Below are positions 17,807-26,458 of a stretch of 59,726 bases of DNA, one piece after another (positions within the stretch are counted from its first letter, which is position 1; each line of letters begins with the position of its first letter). The stretch is taken from contig UQKW01000011.1 of NCBI GenBank assembly GCA_900541885.1, positions 1 through 59,726 on the forward strand, given 5' to 3'. The stretch comes from an uncultured Collinsella sp. (GTDB taxonomy: Bacteria > Actinomycetota > Coriobacteriia > Coriobacteriales > Coriobacteriaceae). Below the pieces are notes generated by a model. The model saw nothing but the letters and a program-made list of their open reading frames with translations, did no database searches and was not told where the DNA came from. The translations under genes were made by a program, and so were the position numbers.

Positions 17807-18673
17807 ATGGCATCGCGGTATCAGATTGTTTGTATGGTGGTCGATTGCGGCAGTCTGAAACGTGCGGCGGACGAGCTGGGCTATACGCAAAGTGCGGTGA
17901 GCCAGGCCGTCAGGGCGCTCGAGCGTGAGCTGGGTACCACGCTTATCGAGCGCGGTAAGCGGGGTGTGTCGCTTACGCGCGATGGCAAGCAGTATCTGCC
18001 GTATCTGCGACAGATCGTAACTGCCGAGGCTGAGCTTGAGGGCAAGCGCCAGGAGCTGCTGGGGCTTTCGTCGACCGATATTCGCATTGCGACGTTTACC
18101 AACGTGAGCCGAACCGTGTTGCCGCGCGTGATTCGCGACTTTGGAGCCCTGCACCCGGGCGTGCACTTTACCCTCAAGCAGGGCGATTACACGCGCAACG
18201 CCCAGTGGGTGCACGATGGCGTGGTCGATTTTTGCTTTACGGCACGCGGGTTTACCGCGGGGCTCGAGAAGCGCGTGGTCTATCACGACGAGTTGGTGGC
18301 ATTGCTGCCGGCCGCGCATCCGCTGGCTGCAAAGGAAAAGGTGACGCTCGCCGACCTGGCTTCCGATCCGTTTGTGCTTCTGGATGAGGGCGAACAGAGC
18401 CTGGTGCTCGATGCATTCGCGGCGCATGGCCTGTCGCCGCACGTGACGAGTGAGGTGACCGACGACTACACCATCATGGCGATGGTGGAAGAGGGCCTAG
18501 GCGTGAGCATGCTCTACCGTCGTACTGTGGAGGGCATGCGAGCCGATATTCGCGTGCGGCCCATCGTGCACGCTCCCTCGCGTGACGTAGTGGCAGCCTG
18601 GCGCAGCTGGGATACCATGCCCATCGCCACGAGGCGCTTTATCGACTATATGAGCTCGCATATTGTCAATTAA
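17807..18673 (+). CDS. LysR family transcriptional regulator
   Basis: A 288-residue regulator: N-terminal winged helix with SLKRAADELGYTQSAVSQAVRALERELG (residues about 17-44) and a C-terminal periplasmic-binding-like effector domain beginning around residue 90 (IRIATFTNVSRTVLPRVI). The motif DDYTIMAMVEEGLGVSMLY near residue 222 closes the effector cleft and recurs almost unchanged in the second LysR of the window that faces an EamA gene (53974). GGGGAGG precedes ATG 17807. Probable regulator of the divergent EamA transporter and of itself. Confidence 0.9.
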   Translation: MASRYQIVCMVVDCGSLKRAADELGYTQSAVSQAVRALERELGTTLIERGKRGVSLTRDGKQYLPYLRQIVTAEAELEGKRQELLGLSSTDIRIATFTNVSRTVLPRVIRDFGALHPGVHFTLKQGDYTRNAQWVHDGVVDFCFTARGFTAGLEKRVVYHDELVALLPAAHPLAAKEKVTLADLASDPFVLLDEGEQSLVLDAFAAHGLSPHVTSEVTDDYTIMAMVEEGLGVSMLYRRTVEGMRADIRVRPIVHAPSRDVVAAWRSWDTMPIATRRFIDYMSSHIVN

Positions 18674-18700
18674 TGACTGGCGTGGCTTTGAGTGCGGTGT

Positions 18701-20083
18701 TTAGCGGGCTGTCGCTTTGGCTTGGGTGGCGCGATAGGTGCGTGCCGGGTGGCAAAGTAGTACCGCCACGACCATAAAGAACGCCGTGGTGCCCAGGCTG
18801 ATGGGGTAGACCATCATGATGTTCGCAAAGGTGCGGAAGTGCGGGAACACGCAGAACACCCAATAGAAGCGGATGCCGCAGACGCAGATCATGGTGATGA
18901 GGGCGGGCGTGAGCGAGATACCAAAGCCGCGCAGGTAGCCGGACATGTTTTCGTAGAACATGCTAAAGGCGTACGCCGGGAAGATCGAACACACGCGGAT
19001 ATAGCCGATCGAGACGATGTTGGGATCGCTGTTGAACAGCGACAAGATCTCGCGTCCCAGGCCGACAATAACGATGATCGTGGTGAGTGCAACGATACCG
19101 CCTTCGACCAGGCAGACCTTGAGCGTTTTGGTGCAGCGGTCGATCTGGCGGGCACCGTGGTTTTGTCCCACAAAGGTGGTGCAAGCCTGGCTAAAGCTGT
19201 TGAGCAGGTTGTAGCATACGTACTCCAAGCTCATAGCGGCGCTCGATGCCGCCATGACCTCGGTGCCCAGGCTGTTGATAGCAGACTGGATGATGATGTT
19301 GGCGACGGCAAAGACGGCGCTCTGGATGCCGGCGGGCAGGCCGATCTTGACGATGCGCTTGAGGGCGACGGGGTCGATAGCCAGGTCGCGCGGGGTGACG
19401 CGGACGACGGAGTCGGTCTTGAGCAGGCGGATAAAGAGCGTGGCGGCGCTGACAGTGTAGGCGATAGCGGTGGCGATGGCGACGCCCGCGACGCCCCAGT
19501 GGAGTATGGGGACAAAGATGAGATCCAGGCCAATGTTGAGGACGGTGGACACGGCAAGTGCCTGCAGCGGCATGCGGGTGATGCCGACGGAGCGGAAGAT
19601 CGCGGCCTCAAAGTTGTAGAGCAAGATCGAGGGCATGCTGAGCAAAAAGACGCGCAGGTAGAGCGAAGCGAGCGGCATGGTTTCGGCGGGAACATTGAGC
19701 GCGGCGAGCATGGGCTCGGCAAAGATCTCGCCCAGCGCAATGACGACAAAGCCCACGAGCGCCATTAAAATCGAGGTATGGACGGCGCGTTTGACCATGT
19801 TCTGATCGTTGCGGCCGATAGCGTTGGCGATGACCACGTTAGAGCCAAGCGACATGCCAATAAACAAGTTGAGCATAAGACTGGTAAGCGGAACATTGGA
19901 GCCGACCGCCGCCATGGCGAGGGTTCCCTGGTCACCCGAGAAGTTACCGATAATGACCGTGGCGATGAGGTTCGACAGCTGCTCCAAGATGCTCGTGGCG
20001 GCCACGGGGAAGGCGAACAGGGGAACATTGCGCCACAGCGATCCGGTGGTCATGTCAATGTGCTTAGATACGGTGTCAGCCAT
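18701..20083 (-). CDS. MATE family efflux transporter
   Basis: A 460-residue protein with about twelve helices and the two-fold MATE repeat: LWRNVPLFAFPVAATSILEQLSNL at the first helix and IVKIGLPAGIQSAVFAVANIIIQSAINSLG opening the second half (near 230). The family exports cationic drugs or metabolites against Na+ or H+. C-terminal tail basic and short. Start ATG 20083 behind GAGAG, moderate. The 27-nt palindromic repeat pair (20150-20203) lies just upstream, in the divergent region shared with the methyltransferase at 20262. Confidence 0.9.
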   Translation of the reverse strand: MADTVSKHIDMTTGSLWRNVPLFAFPVAATSILEQLSNLIATVIIGNFSGDQGTLAMAAVGSNVPLTSLMLNLFIGMSLGSNVVIANAIGRNDQNMVKRAVHTSILMALVGFVVIALGEIFAEPMLAALNVPAETMPLASLYLRVFLLSMPSILLYNFEAAIFRSVGITRMPLQALAVSTVLNIGLDLIFVPILHWGVAGVAIATAIAYTVSAATLFIRLLKTDSVVRVTPRDLAIDPVALKRIVKIGLPAGIQSAVFAVANIIIQSAINSLGTEVMAASSAAMSLEYVCYNLLNSFSQACTTFVGQNHGARQIDRCTKTLKVCLVEGGIVALTTIIVIVGLGREILSLFNSDPNIVSIGYIRVCSIFPAYAFSMFYENMSGYLRGFGISLTPALITMICVCGIRFYWVFCVFPHFRTFANIMMVYPISLGTTAFFMVVAVLLCHPARTYRATQAKATAR

Positions 20084-20149
20084 ACGCTCTCAATCTCTAA
20101 CATGCTCTTTTGTGCTTATTTGCGCAGACGATGATACTCCTAATCGACT

Positions 20150-20203
20150 AGTCATTGGGGACGTTCTAAAACGATTACTCATTCAAGAACGTCCCCAATG
20201 ACT
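20150..20203. repeat. inverted pair of 27-nt palindromic units
   Basis: Two 27-nt units abut head to head at 20150-20176 and 20177-20203. Each reads AGTCATTGGGGACGTTCT from its outer end, the same sequence family as 5757-5837. The pair forms a hairpin of about 20 bp. As at 5.8 kb, the location is a divergent promoter region. Confidence 0.85.
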
Positions 20204-20261
20204 AGGCGGGGAAGGCGTGCGACAATGGTGGGCGTTGTGTTGTTCGCGCTAAGGAGTTGCC

Positions 20262-21077
20262 ATGTTGTTGTGTCCCGTTTGCCATGAGCCGCTGGTGGAT
20301 GACGAACGCGGTGCTGCATGCGCGGGTGGGCACCGGTTTGACCGTGCGCGCGAGGGCTATCTATATCTCCTGCGCTCGTCCAAGAGCGGCGACTCCATGG
20401 GCGATCCCAAGTCGCAGGCACGCAGCCGTCGCGACTTTCTGAACCGCGGTTACTATGCGCCGTTGCGCGATGCGATGGTCGAGCTGGTGCGCGAGCGGGT
20501 GTCTGGACGTGCCGTGTCTACGAACTGCCCCATGACGTTGCTCGATATTTGCTGTGGCGAGGGCTATTACACCAGCGCCATGGGTGCGGTGCCGGGCGTG
20601 GATGCTTACGGCTTTGACCTGAGCAAAGAGATGGTGCGCCTTGCCGCCAAGCGCGGCGATGCGACCTATTTCGTGGCCAACATGAAGGACATCCCCGTGG
20701 CCGATGGCACCTTCGATATGGTGACCGAGCTCTTTGCTCCCTTTAACGAGCGTGAGTTTTCTCGCGTGCTGGCGCCAGAGGGCTCGCTCTACACCGTGGT
20801 GCCGGGTGCCCGTCATCTGTTTGGGCTCAAGGAGGTACTCTACGACACGCCGTACCTTAACGATGAGAAGCTGCCGAAGACCACCGAGCTCGAGTTGGTC
20901 GGAACGCGGCGGGTGTCTGCGAACATTACGCTCCAAACCCAGGCCGACATCGAGGCGGTGTTCCAGATGACGCCGTACTACTACCGCACGCGCCCTGCCG
21001 ATAAAGAGCGCCTGGCAAACTTGGACACCCTTCAAACCGACATCGACTTCATCATCGCCGAGTACCGCCACAGCTAA
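20262..21077 (+). CDS. RlmA-like 23S rRNA (guanine-N1)-methyltransferase
   Basis: A 271-residue SAM methyltransferase of the RlmA/TlrB group, which modifies G745 or G748 in 23S rRNA helix 35. The N-terminal zinc ribbon uses CPVCHEPL and CAGGHRFD (C5, C8, C21, H25 approximately), followed by AREGYLYLL and a SAM domain with LLDICCGEGYYT (near 90), FDLSKEMVRLA and the late TELFAPF. AAGGAG precedes ATG 20262. The family includes tylosin/mycinamicin resistance enzymes, but this one is more likely housekeeping. A 35-nt palindromic repeat begins three bases after its stop, followed by a terminator. Confidence 0.87.
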   Translation: MLLCPVCHEPLVDDERGAACAGGHRFDRAREGYLYLLRSSKSGDSMGDPKSQARSRRDFLNRGYYAPLRDAMVELVRERVSGRAVSTNCPMTLLDICCGEGYYTSAMGAVPGVDAYGFDLSKEMVRLAAKRGDATYFVANMKDIPVADGTFDMVTELFAPFNEREFSRVLAPEGSLYTVVPGARHLFGLKEVLYDTPYLNDEKLPKTTELELVGTRRVSANITLQTQADIEAVFQMTPYYYRTRPADKERLANLDTLQTDIDFIIAEYRHS

Positions 21078-21079
21078 CA

Positions 21080-21114
21080 ACCTGCCAAAAAGGGACAGGT
21101 TTGTTTTGGTAGGT
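21080..21114. repeat. 35-nt palindromic repeat unit (GGGACAG core)
   Basis: ACCTGCCAAAA and TTTTGGTAGGT form an 11-bp stem with one G-T wobble around AGGGACAGGTTTG. The same 35-nt unit occurs twice, inverted, at 37651-37752. It begins three bases after the RlmA-like stop codon. Confidence 0.8.
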
Positions 21115-21131
21115 TTTGTCTGGGCAAACGT

Positions 21132-21169
21132 AAAGGGCCGACCGCGGAGATGCGCGATCGGCCCTTTTT
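21132..21169 (+). terminator. intrinsic terminator, possibly bidirectional
   Basis: AAAGGGCCGA (21132-21141) pairs with TCGGCCCTTT (21158-21167), extended by CGCG pairing inside, with five T on the plus strand. It lies between the convergent genes ending at 21077 and 21206 and could serve both. Confidence 0.85.
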
Positions 21170-21205
21170 AGTTGCTTGGCTGCAGAGGTTATGAGAAGCG
21201 AGCGC

Positions 21206-21607
21206 TTACAGGCGGTCCTTGTTCTCGGCCTTAACGGCGTGTGCCTGCTGAACAAAGAACAGGTCGTAGACCACGATGACAAAGGCGACGATATTGACGG
21301 AGCTGCCGCCGAGCGCGGGAAGCGTGAGCGCGGCCTGCGCAATCGTGGCGATTGCGGCAACGATGCCGAGCTTAAACGCACCATCCACCTGCGAAGGCTT
21401 GTTGGCGCCCTTGATGCCCGCAACGCCCGCGGCGAGATCGATGAGGCCCTTGGCGACCAGCACGACCGCGGCGAGCATGGCGTTCGACCCGTACGTGGAA
21501 TCGAGGTTGCCGGTCGCGATGCCGACGCCGGCGATGACGAGGCTGGCGATGCCCAAAACAAAGTAGACGAGGGCAAGGATTTTGAGAGTCTTGCGAGCGG
21601 AACTCAT
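21206..21607 (-). CDS. small four-helix membrane protein, unknown function
   Basis: A 133-residue membrane protein with four hydrophobic segments (about 9-32, 43-65, 75-98, 101-120) and a charged C-terminus (KAENKDRL). Motifs such as LVAKGLIDLAAGVAGIKGA resemble small uncharacterised membrane proteins of Coriobacteriia and Firmicutes; I recognise no catalytic residues. A clear AAAGGACC site precedes ATG 21607; in-frame upstream starts lie in noncoding sequence. Single gene. Confidence 0.75.
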   Translation of the reverse strand: MSSARKTLKILALVYFVLGIASLVIAGVGIATGNLDSTYGSNAMLAAVVLVAKGLIDLAAGVAGIKGANKPSQVDGAFKLGIVAAIATIAQAALTLPALGGSSVNIVAFVIVVYDLFFVQQAHAVKAENKDRL

Positions 21608-21840
21608 GGCTGGTCCTTTCGATACGAGTACGTCAATCTGACGTACCCCATGTGCTGCACATATGGTGAAGCACATTGTAGTTCAACGCGGCGATGCATG
21701 CGCCTGAAAGCGCTTTGACCCCGCGCAGCCTACCCCAACCTTTCAAAAAGGAAAGCTGGACGTAAGCCAAATCGATGGCAGCCCATGTGCGGCGCTGCGA
21801 TGATGAGGCCGTAACAAGGAGCTGGTCTCAAGGAGGAGTC

Positions 21841-21984
21841 ATGATGTACGGAGCAGGGCAAGTGCGTGAGCCGCGGTCGTTGGGAAGGCGCATGGGTGAT
21901 TCTGTGATCGCTGCCGTGTGCACGGGATTGATGGCGGTGCTTTGCATTGGGATGCTGTGGGCCATGTCGCATGTGGGACAATAG
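21841..21984 (+). CDS. 47-residue single-helix membrane peptide
   Basis: A short frame with a near-ideal AAGGAGG site (21829-21835) six bases before tandem ATG codons. The product has a basic N-terminus (REPRSLGRRMGD) and one hydrophobic helix (SVIAAVCTGLMAVLCIGMLWAM, about residues 20-41) ending HVGQ, so it should insert with the N-terminus inside. It lies 63 bp upstream of the RsmJ-like gene. No homologue family is recognised; the ribosome binding site and clean membrane topology are the evidence that it is real. Confidence 0.6.
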   Translation: MMYGAGQVREPRSLGRRMGDSVIAAVCTGLMAVLCIGMLWAMSHVGQ

Positions 21985-22047
21985 CGGACGGTTGGGTGCT
22001 GGCATGAACGGCGCTCACGTATTCGTTTTGCTTGTTAAGGAGTACCC

Positions 22048-22752
22048 ATGGGTGTCGTCGATCCCTTTTCTGTTGCTCGGGCCGCGGGGCTTGAGCTGAC
22101 CGGGAAGTCCGAGGGCCTCACGCTCACCGACGGCACGATGGAGCTGCGTGCCGATTTTGGCCGCATGCTGCCGCGACTCAAGCAGGGCCGTCTGCAGCAA
22201 GAGCTGTTGGTGAAGGCTGCGCGCACAAAGGGCATCGAGCGACCATGGGCGATTGACGCTACGGCAGGCTTTGGCGAGGATTCGCTGCTGCTGGCGGCCG
22301 CGGGCTTTACCGTCGATCTGTATGAGCAGGATTGCGTGATCGCGGCACTCCTCAAGGATGCCTTGGATCGCGCGGCAGATGATCCGGCGCTTGCGGTTGC
22401 CGTGTCGCGTATGCGCTTACATGCGGGCGAGGACAGCATTGCCGGCCTTCGCCATACAGCTGAGCTGATCGGGCAGGGCGAGCTTGCCGCTCCCGACGTG
22501 GTGTATCTGGACCCCATGTTTCCCGGGCGCACCAAGAGCGCGGCGGTTAAAAAGAAGTTCCAACTCTTGCACCATCTGGAACAGCCGTGCGCCGATGAGG
22601 AGACGCTGGTCGAAGCTGCGCTTGCGGTGCATCCGCGCAAGGTGGTTATCAAGCGACCGGTGAAGGGGCCGCTGCTTGCCGGCGTTAAGCCGAGCTATCA
22701 ACTTGCGGGCAAGGCCGTTCGCTACGATGTTTTGGTGCCGCCGCACCCGTAG
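22048..22752 (+). CDS. RsmJ-like class I SAM methyltransferase (16S rRNA m2G)
   Basis: A 234-residue enzyme resembling RsmJ (YhiQ), which makes N2-methyl-G1516 in 16S rRNA. SAM motif I DATAGFGEDSLLLAAAG (near residue 70), acidic motif II LYEQD, and the N2-methyltransferase catalytic motif in YLDPMFPGRTKSA (near 152) followed by KKFQLLHHL are all characteristic of RsmJ. The N-terminal LTLTDGTMELRADFG also fits. AAGGAG precedes ATG 22048. Confidence 0.87.
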   Translation: MGVVDPFSVARAAGLELTGKSEGLTLTDGTMELRADFGRMLPRLKQGRLQQELLVKAARTKGIERPWAIDATAGFGEDSLLLAAAGFTVDLYEQDCVIAALLKDALDRAADDPALAVAVSRMRLHAGEDSIAGLRHTAELIGQGELAAPDVVYLDPMFPGRTKSAAVKKKFQLLHHLEQPCADEETLVEAALAVHPRKVVIKRPVKGPLLAGVKPSYQLAGKAVRYDVLVPPHP

Positions 22753-22800
22753 CTTGCGCGCGATAGCTGGCGCTCCGTCAGTGCCGTGCCGAAGCGGCGC

Positions 22801-23097
22801 CTATTTCCAAGGGTGCGACGTCAGGTGCCATCCGCCGCAGTATTCGCATTTGTAGCAGGCCAGCCCGCGGCGTCCGCGGTTTTCGCAGTCGGCCATAACT
22901 GCCTCGGCCTCGGCACGCGTGTCGTAACGGTTTTTGCGCTCGCACGACTTGTAGCGCCAGGCTTCATCGCGCTCGGCGTCCAGGGCGTCGCGGCGCTCGT
23001 CCTCGCGTGCAAACAGGTCGCTCATATCGCCGCCGGTGGCAGCGCCTAAAAACTCGCTTTTGGCCTTTGACCAGGCGGCTCGCTTTTTGCTTCCCAT
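22801..23097 (-). CDS. small protein with C-terminal zinc ribbon, unknown function
   Basis: A 98-residue, highly charged protein (E/R/K/D-rich, probably helical over residues 1-70) ending with CYKCEYCGGWHLT, a Cys/His cluster that could bind zinc, as seen in short phage and plasmid proteins. A GAAGG site lies upstream of ATG 23097. It is divergent from the GNAT gene at 23175, with an inverted repeat between them. I do not recognise a function. Confidence 0.65.
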   Translation of the reverse strand: MGSKKRAAWSKAKSEFLGAATGGDMSDLFAREDERRDALDAERDEAWRYKSCERKNRYDTRAEAEAVMADCENRGRRGLACYKCEYCGGWHLTSHPWK

Positions 23098-23121
23098 CTG
23101 CTTCGCGCCCTTCTCAAAACG

Positions 23122-23153
23122 TTGGTATCATTGCTCAATCAAAGTGATACCAA
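23122..23153. promoter_or_regulatory. inverted repeat in a divergent promoter region
   Basis: TTGGTATCA (23122-23130) is mirrored exactly by TGATACCAA (23145-23153) with 14 nt between. It lies in the 77-bp gap between the small zinc-ribbon gene and the GNAT gene and could bind a dimeric regulator of either. Confidence 0.5.
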
Positions 23154-23174
23154 TAAACGTGAGGTCGCCGCGTG

Positions 23175-23663
23175 ATGATCAGAAAAACCCTCGATACCGA
23201 CACTCCCGCCGTCATGGCTATCTATGACGTGGCCCGCGCCTTTATGCGCGCGCATGGCAACGCCACGCAGTGGCCCGAGGGCACGCCTTCGGCCGAGCAA
23301 CTGGCTGCCGATATTGCCGCTGGTGGCAGTTATGTGTGCGAAGTCGACGGTCGCGTGGTGGCGACGTTTGCCTTTTTACCGGGTCCGGACGAGTGCTATG
23401 ACGTCATTGAGGACGGTCAATGGCGCAGCGACACTCCGTACGCCGTGCTGCACCGTGTGGCATCCGACGGCACCGTGCACGGTATCGCGGCTGCGATGTT
23501 TGCCTTTGCCAAAGAGCGTGCCGATCACCTGCGCATCGACACGCATCAGGACAATCTGCCCATGCAGGGCGCGAGCATCAAGGCGGGATTCGAGCGTGTC
23601 GGCATTATCCATGTGTCGGACGGCACGCCGCGTGTTGCGTTCGACTGGCTGCGCGAGGCGTAA
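23175..23663 (+). CDS. GNAT family N-acetyltransferase
   Basis: A 162-residue acetyltransferase-fold protein. Early MAIYDVARAFMRAHGNATQWPEG is the substrate-side helix typical of a common gut-bacterial GNAT subgroup; AVLHRVASDGTVHGIAAAMFAFAKE (near 88) is the acetyl-CoA strand-loop-helix with a degenerate P-loop; LRIDTHQDNLPMQGASIKAGFERVG (near 115) is the conserved C-terminal motif. The start is ATG 23175 or the adjacent GTG 23172. Substrate unknown. Confidence 0.85.
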   Translation: MIRKTLDTDTPAVMAIYDVARAFMRAHGNATQWPEGTPSAEQLAADIAAGGSYVCEVDGRVVATFAFLPGPDECYDVIEDGQWRSDTPYAVLHRVASDGTVHGIAAAMFAFAKERADHLRIDTHQDNLPMQGASIKAGFERVGIIHVSDGTPRVAFDWLREA

Positions 23664-23696
23664 AAGCCGGGCCTCACGGCAACAATTCATTCGAAC

Positions 23697-23720
23697 GAAA
23701 AATGGCCCCAAACGGGGCCA
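23697..23720 (-). terminator. intrinsic terminator of mscL
   Basis: On the minus strand TGGCCCC-GTTT-GGGGCCA is followed by five T. It lies 64 bp beyond the mscL stop and also between convergent genes. Confidence 0.85.
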
Positions 23721-23783
23721 AATATAGTTGATTGCAGCGTCTGGGGTGCTTGCCGTGTGGTTGAAAGTGCTGCGCCTACGCGA

Positions 23784-24209
23784 CTATTCCTTGGGCAGCT
23801 CGCTTCCGCAGTGGCAACACTTGGTCGCGCCGTCGTGCACCTCTTCCAGGCAATAAGGACAGACGGGTGCCGGCGCGGCTTCCTCGGCGGTGGTACCGGC
23901 GAGCCTGTCGCCAATCTCCTGCGCCTTGTTGAATGCCTTGACGATGGCAAAGACGATCGCCGCCACAATCAAAAAGTTGATGCACGCGCCGATAAACGCG
24001 CCAAAGTCGATATTGGTGCCCGGCACCACCAGCCCCGAGATCTCGGTGGCGCTGCCGCCGGCAATCACGGAGATAAGCGGGTTAATGATGTTATCGGTAA
24101 GCGAGGTCACGATGGCAGTGAATGCGCCGCCGATAATCACGCCGACGGCCATGTCTATCACGTTGCCGCGATTAATGAATTCCTTGAACTCGTTGAGCAA
24201 TGCCTTCAT
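23784..24209 (-). CDS. mscL: large-conductance mechanosensitive channel MscL with C-terminal zinc ribbon
   Basis: A 141-residue pentameric channel that opens under hypo-osmotic shock. The N-terminal amphipathic helix and first membrane helix read NEFKEFINRGNVIDMAVGVIIG (pore-lining), the periplasmic loop contains LTDNIINPLI, and the second helix is about 75-98 (FGAFIGACINFLIVAAIVFAIVK). Unlike E. coli MscL, the tail carries a two-knuckle zinc ribbon, CPYCLEEV and CCHCGSEL (residues 117-138). GAGGAG precedes ATG 24209; an upstream frame extension is not supported. Confidence 0.93.
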   Translation of the reverse strand: MKALLNEFKEFINRGNVIDMAVGVIIGGAFTAIVTSLTDNIINPLISVIAGGSATEISGLVVPGTNIDFGAFIGACINFLIVAAIVFAIVKAFNKAQEIGDRLAGTTAEEAAPAPVCPYCLEEVHDGATKCCHCGSELPKE

Positions 24210-24454
24210 GGTGACTCCTCGCTGTTGTGAGGCTCGCGTTGTTACTGCCCCAGATGAACCCGGGCAGACAAAAAGGGGAGGTGCCGGCTTTCGCAAGGCG
24301 CGAACCTACGAAAATCGCCGCGCGGCAACGCAGGGCGATGAGCTCGGTCGGGGGATAGGGCCCGCTTCGCCCGCCGGCCCGTAAATTGTATCATCCAGTG
24401 TGGAACGAGGGTGCCCGTTGCCGCGTGCGATGGGCTTGCAATAAGAGGAGAGCC

Positions 24455-26458
24455 ATGTCGAAGCAAGCGGTCGTTGGAATCTTGGCACATGTCGATGCCG
24501 GCAAGACCACGCTGGCCGAGGCCATGTTGTTCAACGCGGGCCGCATTCGCAAGCGCGGACGCGTGGACGATGGCGATTCACATCTGGACACTAACGCGAT
24601 CGAGCGCGAGCGCGGTATCACGATCTTCTCGTCGCAGGCCGTGCTCGATCACGGCGATACCCATGTCATGCTCGTGGATGCGCCGGGGCATGTCGATTTT
24701 TCAGCCGAGGCGGAGCGCACGCTGCGCGCACTCGACTACGCGATTTTGGTTGTGGGTGCCAACGATGGCGTGCAGGGACACACCGAAACCCTGTGGCGCC
24801 TGCTTGCGCGCTATGACATTCCGACGTTCATCTATATCAACAAAATCGATTTGGAGAATCCCGGCCGCGATGTTTTGCTGGCACAGCTTGGGCAGCGTCT
24901 TTCCGAGGGCTGCCTGGATGCCAACGAACTGCTGGCGGGCGGCGCCGTTCAGGAGGACGCTGCTGCGTTGGACGAAGCGGCGCTCGAGGAGTTTCTTGAA
25001 GTGGGTGAGCTTTCTGTCGCAACGCTGTCGCGCATGGTTGCCGAGCGCAAGCTCTTTCCCTGCTTTGCCGGCTCGGCGCTCAAAGACCAAGGCGTTGACG
25101 AGCTGCTGGATGGCATATGTGCGCTGATGCGTGAGCAGGCGTGGCTCCCGGAGTTTGCCGCGCGCGTCTATCGTGTCAGCCGCGGGGATCGTGGCGAGCG
25201 CTTGGCTTGGGTTAAAGTGACCGGCGGCACGCTGCATGCCAAACAGATGATTGACGGACGTTCCGGTGCCGAGGCATGGGAGCAAAAGGTCGATCAAGTA
25301 CGCATCTATAACGGCGAGAAGTATGAGCTTGCCCAAGAAGTTGCTGCTGGCGGTATTTGCGCCGTGACGGGTCTTGCGCACGTTCGCCCAGGGGACGCCC
25401 TGGGCGCGGAGCCCGCGGGCGATGCGCCCGTCATCGCTCCGGTCCTCACCTATACGGTGCTTCCGGGCGAACACGATGTCCATGCGGTGTTCAAGGCGCT
25501 GACTGAGTTGGCGGACGAAGATCCTATGCTCGGCGTAAGCTGGAATACTCATCTTGAGCAGATTCATTTGCAGTTGATGGGTGCTGTGCAACTCGAGGTC
25601 GTGCAGCGGGTGTTGGCAGATCGCTTTGGCCTTTCGATTGCGTTTGAGCCTGGCGGCATTCTCTATAAGGAGACTATTTCGCAGCCGGTCGAGGGCGTGG
25701 GCCACTTTGAGCCACTGCGCCACTATGCCGAGGTGCATCTGCGCCTGGAGCCGTTGCCAGCGGGTTCGGGCGTGCAGTTTGGCACCGTGACCTCGACCGA
25801 CGAGCTCGATCTTAACTGGCAGCGTTTGGCACTCACCAACGCCATGGAGCGCGATCACCTGGGCGTGCTGACCGGCTCGCCCATCACCGATGTGCGCATT
25901 ACGCTCACGGGCGGCCGCGCGCATGCCAAACACACCGAGGGCGGCGATTTTCGCCAGGCCACGTATCGCGCGATTCGCCAGGGTTTGATGCAGGCGCGCG
26001 AGGCTGGCGCAGACGTGCTGCTGGAGCCGTGGTACCACTTTGAACTCGAGGTGCCGGGGGAGTGCGTGGGCCGGGCGCTCTCAGACGCCACGCGCATGGG
26101 CGCTGAGTACGAGCCGCCGGCGATGGCGGGCGATCGGGCAAAGCTTGTGGGTCGCGTGCCGGCATCCGAGGTGCAGGATTACGCGCTGGAGGTGGCTGCC
26201 TACACGAGCGGTCGCGGTCATCTGTACCTGGAGTTCGCCGGTTATGCGGCTTGCCATGATGCCGAGCGCGTCATCGAGGCGGCCGCCTACGAGCCCGAGG
26301 CCGATCTGCCCAACACGCCTGACTCGGTCTTTTGCTCTCGCGGCGCTGGCTACACCGTCAAGTGGTGCGACGTACCCGCCGCGGCGCACGTAAAGATCGA
26401 TCCCGCCACCTTTCGCCCCTGGCGAGCAGCAGACGCCGAGTTTTTCGGCCACATGTGA
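24455..26458 (+). CDS. EF-G/TetM-like translational GTPase
   Basis: A 667-residue GTPase resembling ribosomal protection proteins (TetM/TetO/OtrA) and EF-G. G1 AHVDAGKTT (residues about 11-19), G2 ERERGITI, G3 DAPGHVDFS, G4 INKIDLE and G5 GSALKD are intact; domains II-V follow, with the domain IV/V region at about 420-620. It is longer than TetM (639) and divergent in domain IV, so tetracycline resistance should not be assumed; a role in rescuing or remodelling ribosomes is equally likely. ATG 24455 follows AAGAGGAG. Its stop codon TGA is part of the palindromic repeat 26452-26484. Confidence 0.85.
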   Translation: MSKQAVVGILAHVDAGKTTLAEAMLFNAGRIRKRGRVDDGDSHLDTNAIERERGITIFSSQAVLDHGDTHVMLVDAPGHVDFSAEAERTLRALDYAILVVGANDGVQGHTETLWRLLARYDIPTFIYINKIDLENPGRDVLLAQLGQRLSEGCLDANELLAGGAVQEDAAALDEAALEEFLEVGELSVATLSRMVAERKLFPCFAGSALKDQGVDELLDGICALMREQAWLPEFAARVYRVSRGDRGERLAWVKVTGGTLHAKQMIDGRSGAEAWEQKVDQVRIYNGEKYELAQEVAAGGICAVTGLAHVRPGDALGAEPAGDAPVIAPVLTYTVLPGEHDVHAVFKALTELADEDPMLGVSWNTHLEQIHLQLMGAVQLEVVQRVLADRFGLSIAFEPGGILYKETISQPVEGVGHFEPLRHYAEVHLRLEPLPAGSGVQFGTVTSTDELDLNWQRLALTNAMERDHLGVLTGSPITDVRITLTGGRAHAKHTEGGDFRQATYRAIRQGLMQAREAGADVLLEPWYHFELEVPGECVGRALSDATRMGAEYEPPAMAGDRAKLVGRVPASEVQDYALEVAAYTSGRGHLYLEFAGYAACHDAERVIEAAAYEPEADLPNTPDSVFCSRGAGYTVKWCDVPAAAHVKIDPATFRPWRAADAEFFGHM

